From an uncultured Oscillospiraceae bacterium (GTDB taxonomy: Bacteria; Bacillota; Clostridia; Oscillospirales; Oscillospiraceae): 14,050 nt of DNA. The first letter of the stretch is position 1, and each line of letters starts with the position of its first letter. The position numbers and the translations under genes are program-made. Of this stretch, positions 9,124 through 14,050 are shown piece after piece. A model generated the notes under the pieces. The model saw only the letters and a program-made list of their open reading frames with translations. It was not told the DNA's origin and searched no databases. The stretch covers positions 1-14,050 of the forward strand of contig CARXAY010000013.1 in NCBI GenBank assembly GCA_949093475.1, given 5' to 3'.

Positions 9124-10083
9124 TTGAGAACGTACAAGAACGACAAAGGGCTGATGTCCGATTATGATGAGGATTTGAGATACTGGCTGTTTTTAGAGAA
9201 TTACCGCACAGGTGAAATTAGTGAGCCGTTGCCGGTTTATGGTGAGGATCGGAATAAAAATTACAAGATACTTACCCCGGCGCAACTGAAGGCTATTGAA
9301 AAGCGAAAAGAGAAGAAGCAATGGCGCGACCCTCATCAAGAGAATTTTGTCTGGTTCGTCTTTGAAGCGGCGGCGGCCCTGACGGAGATCGTGCCGGAGG
9401 AATATCTGGCGGCTCTATTTTTGTTGGGTACATACGCTTCTTACGAGGCAGATGGGATGCTGACGAGTCATGGCGCTCCAGTCAAAAAGGCCAAACTCCC
9501 GGAGCTGCTGGGGATGTCCCGGCAAACCGCAGGCCGGTTTTGGAAGTGCATGGCGGAGGACAACAACATCCTTCGCGAAAAAGACGGCGTGGTCCATATG
9601 GACCGAAAGGTCTTTTTCAAGGGACCTCTGGGCAATAAGGTCAAGCGCTTTTCTAAGGAGAATCGGTATATCACCAAAGTGCTGACCGATTCTGTTCGTG
9701 ACTTATACAAGCGGGCTACGCCCCGCACACGGAAGCAACTGGGTTACCTGTTCCAGTGTTTGCCCTTTGCTAACGTCGAGTATAATATCATCTGCAAAAA
9801 CCCCCAGGAGACCGAGCCGGACAACATCGAGCTAATGACCGTGGGTGAGCTGTGTGATCTGGTCGGTTACGACAAGTCAAATTCCGCTCGTCTGATCCAG
9901 AACCTGAAAAGGCTGGAGTTTTCCACCGACAAAATGGAAAAGCCGGAGTGCGCCGCTAACTTCGTCTTAGGAAATGGCATGCGGGATTCCGGGACGTATC
10001 AGATGTTCATTAACCCAAAGGTCGCCTATCGGGGGCATCATCCGGACGAAGTGCGAGTGTTGGGGCTTTTTGGACAAAGGTAA
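9124..10083 (+). CDS. RepL-like winged-helix replication protein
   Basis: A 319-aa protein if the TTG at 9124 is used. Central residues contain a DNA-binding segment (KLPELLGMSRQTAGRFWKCM) and a second one (MTVGELCDLVGYDKSNSARLI). The C-terminus, MFINPKVAYRG and then VRVLGLF, resembles the end of firmicute RepL plasmid proteins, which share a winged-helix fold. Its place just upstream of xis and int suits a protein that replicates or stabilises the excised element, but that is inferred and it could be a regulator. The start is uncertain: AGGAGG at 9107-9112 favours the TTG at 9124 with 11-nt spacing, while in-frame ATGs at 8971 and 8989 would add up to 51 residues that look less protein-like and overlap the stem at 8984-9041. 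Confidence 0.7.
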   Translation: MRTYKNDKGLMSDYDEDLRYWLFLENYRTGEISEPLPVYGEDRNKNYKILTPAQLKAIEKRKEKKQWRDPHQENFVWFVFEAAAALTEIVPEEYLAALFLLGTYASYEADGMLTSHGAPVKKAKLPELLGMSRQTAGRFWKCMAEDNNILREKDGVVHMDRKVFFKGPLGNKVKRFSKENRYITKVLTDSVRDLYKRATPRTRKQLGYLFQCLPFANVEYNIICKNPQETEPDNIELMTVGELCDLVGYDKSNSARLIQNLKRLEFSTDKMEKPECAANFVLGNGMRDSGTYQMFINPKVAYRGHHPDEVRVLGLFGQR

Positions 10084-10091
10084 TAAAACCG

Positions 10092-10127
10092 GCCCGCTCG
10101 GGCTGGGTGTCCTGGTGCCGGGCGGGC
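10092..10127 (+). terminator. GC-rich hairpin between rep and xis
   Basis: GCCCGCTCGG (10092-10101) pairs with CCGGGCGGGC (10118-10127), with one G-U pair and a 16-nt loop. No T-run follows, so it is a poor intrinsic terminator and may instead shield the rep mRNA end or tune read-through into xis. Confidence 0.35.
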
Positions 10128-10196
10128 TCATACTAAGATTACGAAGCGAGGTCATGAGAGATAGAAAAGGAACGAAACGGCAGCGGCAAGAATGCG

Positions 10197-10382
10197 GTGC
10201 CTATTTGGGAGAAAGTCAACCTGACGTTGAACGAGGCCGCCAGCTACTACGGCATCGGCGTCAACAAGCTGCGGGAACTGACAGACGGGGACAACTGCAA
10301 GTTTGTCCTTTGGGTAGGAAATAAGCGGCTCATAAAGAGAAAAGCGATGGAAGAGTATTTGACGAGAATGTATTCAATTTAG
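10197..10382 (+). CDS. xis: Tn916-type excisionase
   Basis: A 61-aa excisionase. The pattern PIWEKVNLTLNEAASYYGIG, then NKLRELTD and a basic wing ending GNKRLIKRKAMEEYL, closely follows Tn916 Xis (PIWERYTLTIEEASKYF... IKRKQF), a small winged-helix protein that bends att DNA and steers the integrase toward excision. The GTG at 10197 is the only usable start in frame, and it lacks a clear ribosome binding site, so low expression or translation from an upstream start is possible; the upstream frame is open back to a TGA at 10155. It lies 77 bp before int, as in Tn916. Confidence 0.85.
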   Translation: MPIWEKVNLTLNEAASYYGIGVNKLRELTDGDNCKFVLWVGNKRLIKRKAMEEYLTRMYSI

Positions 10383-10459
10383 TAGACGGAGAGCTTGAGC
10401 CGTGGTATCATGATAATGCCAAAAGGTCAAGCGGATTTCTGACCAAAGGAGGTTGTGGT

Positions 10460-11614
10460 TTGTCAGAAAAACGCAAGGACAATAAGGGACGAATTCTGCG
10501 GACCGGGGAGAGCCAGCGCCCCAACCTGACCTATCAGTACAGGTATACCGACATCAAAGGGACGGTGCGCTATGTGTACTCCCCCACGCTGGAGGAGCTG
10601 CGGGTGAAGGAGGATGTGATCCAATACGACCTCCGGGACGGCATAGACTACGCCGCCAGCGAGATCACGGTAGCGGAACTCGTGAGCCGATACATCAATA
10701 CCAAACGCGGGCTGAGCCAGAACTCCAAGCGAGCCTATGGCACAGCAGTCAAGATCATCGAGAACGACCCCTTTGGGGCGCGGCAGATCCGGGCGGTGAA
10801 AGCGTCCGACGCCAAGACGTGGTTTGTAGCGCTCCACGACCGGGGACTGAAGCAGCACACCATCGAGGTGGTGCAGAACGTCATCCGTCCGGCCTTTGCC
10901 ATGGCGGTGGAGGACGATGCCATCCGCAAAAACCCCTTCAAGTTCAAGCTGGCGGAGATCATCCCCAACGATGCCTACGTCCGTCCCGCCCTCACCAAGC
11001 CACAGCAGGAGAAATACCTACGCTTCATCCAGAGCGAGGGCCGAGGCAACTACTACGATGACATCGTGATCCTGCTGGGCACCGGCCTCCGGGTGAGCGA
11101 GCTATACGGGCTTACCAAGGCAGATGTTGACATGGAGCGGCGGCAGATCCGCATCACAAAACAGCTTTGCCGGACGGCGGAGAGGCCCTATTTCATCACC
11201 GAACCGAAGACCAAAAGCGGGATGCGGACCATCCCCATGAGTGAGGAGGTGTATGCGGCCTTCCTCCGGGTCCTCTGTGGGCGGCGCACCGCCGTGGAGC
11301 GTTTCGTGGATGGCTACGCCGGGTTTCTGTTTCTGGACAAGGCTGGACAGCCCAAGGTGGCGATGCACATGGAAAATTACATGAGGGGGATGCAGAAGAA
11401 GTACATCGCCAAGCATGGGCGCACACTCCCCAGCGTCACGCCCCATGTGCTGCGCCATACCTTCTGCACCAACCTCCAGCAGACTGGGATCGATGTGAAA
11501 AGCCTTCAGTACCTCATGGGCCACTCCAGCGCCAGCGTCACCCTGGACGTGTACAGTCATGTGGACTACGATGCCGTGGAAAAGGCTTTCGATAAAGCGG
11601 TGGCCAGCCTTTAA
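10460..11614 (+). CDS. int: Tn916-type tyrosine integrase
   Basis: A 384-aa site-specific recombinase of the Tn916 Int family. It begins with the family N-terminus (MSEKRKDNKGRILRTGESQR), an arm-type DNA-binding domain (about 1-60), then a SAM-like core-binding domain (about 70-165), then the catalytic domain. All active-site residues are present: R211 (TGLRVSE), K252 (TKSGMR), H329 and R332 (HVLRH), H355 (MGHSS) and nucleophile Y365 (LDVYSH). The length is slightly under Tn916 Int. It starts at a TTG (10460) with AAAGGAGG 7 nt upstream, a case where the ribosome binding site decides the start. A candidate att repeat lies 28 bp past the stop. The gene looks intact and active. Confidence 0.95.
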   Translation: MSEKRKDNKGRILRTGESQRPNLTYQYRYTDIKGTVRYVYSPTLEELRVKEDVIQYDLRDGIDYAASEITVAELVSRYINTKRGLSQNSKRAYGTAVKIIENDPFGARQIRAVKASDAKTWFVALHDRGLKQHTIEVVQNVIRPAFAMAVEDDAIRKNPFKFKLAEIIPNDAYVRPALTKPQQEKYLRFIQSEGRGNYYDDIVILLGTGLRVSELYGLTKADVDMERRQIRITKQLCRTAERPYFITEPKTKSGMRTIPMSEEVYAAFLRVLCGRRTAVERFVDGYAGFLFLDKAGQPKVAMHMENYMRGMQKKYIAKHGRTLPSVTPHVLRHTFCTNLQQTGIDVKSLQYLMGHSSASVTLDVYSHVDYDAVEKAFDKAVASL

Positions 11615-11641
11615 GCGGTAAGGGTTTCGTCCCTCCCCTGC

Positions 11642-11658
11642 TTACACGAAATTTACAC
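11642..11658. repeat. Right copy of 17-bp direct repeat (candidate att site)
   Basis: TTACACGAAATTTACAC, identical to 66-82, located just beyond the integrase gene, where att sites of this integrase family usually lie. It marks the probable right end of the element. Confidence 0.6.
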
Positions 11659-11861
11659 ACTTTAGGGGTTGGGAAGCGGAGATTTGCGTAGAGTTATGGA
11701 CGCCGCCCGCTCGCCGCGAAAATAAAGAAGACGGAAAAGTTATAGATTTTATATGTTTTGGATAAAATCCGCCCCACATTTTAAAACCTGCCTATAAACC
11801 GCGAAGCATGGCAGTATGGGCGGGATGTATTAAAAACCGAAGCGCGAGGGTAGACGCGCCG

Positions 11862-11980
11862 CCTAAAGCCCCCTTTGGAAAGGGGGTGTCGGACGCGAAG
11901 CGTCTGACGGGGGATTGCGGAAAAAGAGCAATCCTCAGTCAGCCTGCGGCTGACAGCTCCTTTCAAAAGGAGCCAAAGGG
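11862..11980. repeat. Intergenic palindromic multi-hairpin repeat
   Basis: Four hairpins flank a central inverted repeat: CCCCCTTT/AAAGGGGG (11869-11886), GACGC/GCGTC (11892-11904), GTCAGCC/GGCTGAC (11938-11954) and GCTCCTT/AAGGAGC (11956-11973), with GGATTGC (11912-11918) and GCAATCC (11928-11934) pairing in the middle. The whole unit is a rough palindrome, like a MITE or REP element. I recall similar sequences scattered between genes in Faecalibacterium and other Oscillospiraceae. The rest of the gap from 11659 to 12003 shows no gene. Confidence 0.55.
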
Positions 11981-12003
11981 CACGGGCATATAATTTAGGT
12001 TTG

Positions 12004-12034
12004 AAACCCTCCGCGAAAGCGGAGGGTTTTCTTT
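12004..12034 (+). terminator. Hairpin terminator before the AKR gene
   Basis: An 11-bp stem (12004-12014 with 12019-12029) with a GAAA loop and TTTTCTTTT after it. It would stop transcription from the element side before the host operon. Confidence 0.8.
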
Positions 12035-12046
12035 TCCCGCTGCCTA

Positions 12047-12055
12047 TGATATAAT
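12047..12055 (+). promoter_or_regulatory. Extended -10 promoter of the AKR-SDR operon
   Basis: TGATATAAT gives a perfect TATAAT (12050-12055) with an upstream TG. The -35 position falls in the terminator T-tract and is poor, so the extended -10 probably carries the promoter. Confidence 0.55.
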
Positions 12056-12085
12056 GCGGAAAAACGTGTGGGGGAGGTTTGCACC

Positions 12086-13078
12086 ATGTATCACGCCGAC
12101 GAAAAACGCTATGACGCGATGCCCTATGTCCGCTGCGGGGAGAGCGGGCTGAAGCTGTCCGCCGTCTCTTTGGGCTTTTGGCACAATTTTGGGGACAACG
12201 CCGACTACGAGGTGATGAAGTCCCTGTGCTTTACCGCCTTTGACCACGGCATCACCCATTTCGATCTGGCCAACAACTATGGCCCTGCCCCCGGTGCGGC
12301 GGAACGGAATCTGGGCCGCATCCTCCGGGAGGAGCTGGCCTCTTACCGGGACGAGCTGATCGTCAGCACCAAGGCGGGCTACGAGATGTGGCCCGGGCCG
12401 TACGGCAACTGGGGCAGCCGCAAGTCTCTGCTGGCCAGCTTGGATCAGAGCCTGTCCCGGCTGGGCCTGCCCTATGTGGACATCTTTTATCACCACCGCA
12501 TGGACGCGGAGACCCCGCTGGAGGAGACCATGTCCGCTCTGGCGCAGGCCGTCCAAAGCGGCAAGGCGCTTTACGCGGGACTGTCCAACTACAACGGCCC
12601 GACGCTGGAACGGGCGGCGGCGATCCTGTCCGACCTGCGCTGCCCCTTTGTCATCAACCAAAACCGCTATTCCATCTTTGACCGCACCATTGAGGAAAAC
12701 GGCCTGAAGGAGACGGCTGCCCGTCTGGGCAAGGGGATCATCGCCTTCAGCCCGTTGGCGCAGGGGCTCTTGACCGACCGCTACCTCCACGGCATTCCCG
12801 CCGACAGCCGGGTACGCACCGACGGCCGCTTTTTGAAGGATTCCGCCCTCACCCCCCAGCGGCTGGAGCAGATCGCCGCCCTCAACGCCATTGCCGCCGG
12901 CCGGGGGCAGACGTTGGCGGAGATGGCGCTGGCTTGGGTGCTGAAGGACGGTGTGGTTACCAGCGTACTCATCGGCGCGTCCAAGCCCAGCCAGATCCTT
13001 GACAACATCAAAGCCCTGAAAAACACGTCCTTTACCCCCGCCGAGCTGGCCGCCATCGACGCCGCCTCGGGGGCTTGA
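12086..13078 (+). CDS. Aldo/keto reductase, YghZ-type
   Basis: A 330-aa NADPH-dependent aldo/keto reductase of the group that includes E. coli YghZ (L-glyceraldehyde 3-phosphate reductase) and potassium-channel beta-like proteins. Visible: the family opening (YHADEKRYDAMPYVRCG, SLGFWHNFGD), the catalytic tetrad D60 and Y65 (FDLANNYGP), K96 (STKAGYEMW) and H137 (FYHHRMD), and late cofactor-loop residues in LIGASKPSQI. The start is the ATG at 12086, with GGGGAGG 8 nt upstream and agreement with the family N-terminus; an in-frame GTG at 12068 would swallow that site. It likely reduces small reactive aldehydes; the natural substrate cannot be told. It is followed after 20 bp by the SDR gene, so the two are probably co-transcribed. 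Confidence 0.9.
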   Translation: MYHADEKRYDAMPYVRCGESGLKLSAVSLGFWHNFGDNADYEVMKSLCFTAFDHGITHFDLANNYGPAPGAAERNLGRILREELASYRDELIVSTKAGYEMWPGPYGNWGSRKSLLASLDQSLSRLGLPYVDIFYHHRMDAETPLEETMSALAQAVQSGKALYAGLSNYNGPTLERAAAILSDLRCPFVINQNRYSIFDRTIEENGLKETAARLGKGIIAFSPLAQGLLTDRYLHGIPADSRVRTDGRFLKDSALTPQRLEQIAALNAIAAGRGQTLAEMALAWVLKDGVVTSVLIGASKPSQILDNIKALKNTSFTPAELAAIDAASGA

Positions 13079-13098
13079 ACAGAGAGGAGGACAACGCC

Positions 13099-13815
13099 AT
13101 GAAAACTGCTTTTGTCACCGGCGGAGCGGGGGCGATCGGCGCGGCGGTGTGCCGCCGTCTGGCCCGGGACGGCGTGAGGGTCGCCGTGGGCTACCGCAGC
13201 AGCGAGGCATCTGCCCGCGCCCTCGCCCAAGAGTTGGGGGGCGCGGCGGTGTACTGCGACGTGACCGACCCGGAGAGCGCCCAAAAAGCGGTTGACAATG
13301 TGTTGGAGAAATTTTGTCAACTTGACATTTTGGTATGCAACGCCGGGGTGGCTTGGCGGGGACTTTTGCAGGACATGACCCCGGAGGAGTGGAACAGGGT
13401 GACCGCGGTGGATCTGGACGGGGTGTTCTATTGCTGTCGGGCCGTCCTTCCGGGTATGATTTCCAGAAAAAGCGGCCAAATCGTTACGATTTCCTCCATG
13501 TGGGGGGAGGTGGGCGCCTCCTGCGAGGCGGCGTACTCCGCCGCCAAGGCCGGAGTCATCGGATTGACCAAAGCCTTGGCCAAGGAGGTCGGCCCTTCGG
13601 GAGTTCGGGTGAACTGCGTCTCCCCCGGCGTGATCGAGAGCAAGATGAATGAAACCTTAGAGCCGCAAGACTTTGTTTCCCTCGCGGAGGACACCCCGCT
13701 GGGACGGATCGGCACGCCGCAGGAGGTGGCGGAGGCGGTGGCCTTCCTGACGTCCGATGGGGCAAAATTCATTACCGGGCAGGTGCTTGGGGTCAACGGC
13801 GGGTTCATAGCTTAG
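13099..13815 (+). CDS. FabG-like short-chain dehydrogenase/reductase
   Basis: A 238-aa classical SDR, cytosolic, using NAD(P)H. It has the nucleotide-binding TGGAGAIG (7-14), CDVTD (53-57), NAG (81-83), catalytic S133, Y146 and K150 (SSMWG, then AAYSAAKAG), the NCVSPGVIESKM segment and the C-terminal ITGQVLGVNGGF. The position usually held by the active-site Asn reads Asp (VDLDGVF), a change also seen in other SDRs. The length and C-terminus fit 3-oxoacyl-ACP reductase, but FabG-like enzymes act on many substrates and no other fatty-acid gene is nearby. The ATG at 13099 has GAGGAGG 8 nt upstream. It is the second gene of the operon with the aldo/keto reductase, suggesting joint carbonyl reduction. 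Confidence 0.88.
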   Translation: MKTAFVTGGAGAIGAAVCRRLARDGVRVAVGYRSSEASARALAQELGGAAVYCDVTDPESAQKAVDNVLEKFCQLDILVCNAGVAWRGLLQDMTPEEWNRVTAVDLDGVFYCCRAVLPGMISRKSGQIVTISSMWGEVGASCEAAYSAAKAGVIGLTKALAKEVGPSGVRVNCVSPGVIESKMNETLEPQDFVSLAEDTPLGRIGTPQEVAEAVAFLTSDGAKFITGQVLGVNGGFIA

Positions 13816-13835
13816 TCATATTTACCGAAAAAGCC

Positions 13836-13920
13836 CCTCCTTTAAGCCTCTTGTTTTGTCGGAATTGAGGTTGACAATTTCCCCTGTGGCCGCTATAATT
13901 GTCAACAACCTTAAAGGAGG
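13836..13920 (+). promoter_or_regulatory. Consensus promoter inside nested inverted repeats
   Basis: TTGACA (13871-13876), 17 bp and TATAAT (13894-13899) form a full-consensus promoter. GTTGACAATT (13870-13879) and AATTGTCAAC (13897-13906) are exact inverses around it, a possible operator. An outer pair, CCTCCTTTAAG (13836-13846) and CTTAAAGGAGG (13910-13920), would hide the ribosome binding site in any transcript reading through from the SDR gene, but not in one started at this promoter. Confidence 0.75.
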
Positions 13921-13929
13921 TTGAATGAA

Positions 13930-14050
13930 ATGAAGAAATGTGTATTTGCTCTTGCCATGGCCACTGTCATGACCGTGGGCCTGCTCTCCGGCTGCGGCGG
14001 CGGGACTGCCCAGGAGTCCAAGGCCCCTGATAACAGCGGTACGACTACCG
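13930..14050 (+). CDS. Lipoprotein, N-terminal part only
   Basis: The gene runs off the window; 40 codons are visible. The product starts MKKCVFALAMATVMTVG and reaches the lipobox LLSGC with the lipidated Cys at residue 22, then a Gly/Thr/Ser-rich linker. This is a type II signal peptide typical of extracytoplasmic solute-binding proteins in Firmicutes, but the mature domain is not visible, so that role is a guess. The start is the ATG at 13930 with AAAGGAGG 9 nt upstream. An earlier ATG at 13925 opens only ATG-AAA-TGA. Confidence 0.85.
   Translation, partial: MKKCVFALAMATVMTVGLLSGCGGGTAQESKAPDNSGTTT

Noticed and set aside
12044..12790. Minus-strand open frame of 248 codons
   Set aside because: It lies opposite the aldo/keto reductase, which has its full catalytic tetrad and a good ribosome binding site. 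The reverse product resembles no family.

Overview
The window looks like chromosomal DNA of a GC-rich anaerobic gut Firmicute of the Clostridia, probably Oscillospiraceae or a relative. Pointers are GC-rich codon use, strong AGGAGG ribosome binding sites, a Tn916-type Xis/Int pair, and a palindromic intergenic repeat of a kind I recall from Oscillospiraceae genomes. The lineage is inferred from style, not from a marker gene.

Most of the window (about 66-11658) reads as one integrated element. A 17-bp direct repeat, TTACACGAAATTTACAC, lies at 66-82 and again at 11642-11658, 28 bp past the integrase stop. Inside, left to right: a bidirectional-looking terminator; two small minus-strand genes (127 aa, and a frameshifted membrane-protein gene); a three-gene minus-strand operon that looks like an uncharacterised restriction-modification or defence system (short methyltransferase-like protein, Eco57I-type adenine methyltransferase, and a helicase with an N-terminal GIY-YIG-like domain); a divergent HTH regulator that may act as its controller; a HigB/HigA-type toxin-antitoxin pair with a duplicated palindromic operator; about 1.1 kb of mostly non-coding, highly structured DNA (candidate RNA, promoter, attenuator-like hairpin, 7-aa leader peptide, repeat-flanked stem); then a RepL-like winged-helix protein, a Tn916-type excisionase and a Tn916-type tyrosine integrase. 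No relaxase, coupling protein or conjugation gene is present, so the element is best read as a small integrative or mobilizable island whose main cargo is defence and stabilisation.

Right of the integrase is probable host DNA: a multi-hairpin intergenic repeat, a two-gene operon for an aldo/keto reductase of the YghZ type and a FabG-like short-chain dehydrogenase, and the start of a lipoprotein gene behind a consensus promoter set in nested inverted repeats.

The most interesting part is the R-M-like operon. Its first protein keeps the SAM-binding motif but lacks the NPPY catalytic motif, its helicase carries its own nuclease-like domain, the two internal gene junctions are near copies of one another, and the second half of the methyltransferase is far more AT-rich than the rest, as if its target-recognition region had been exchanged.
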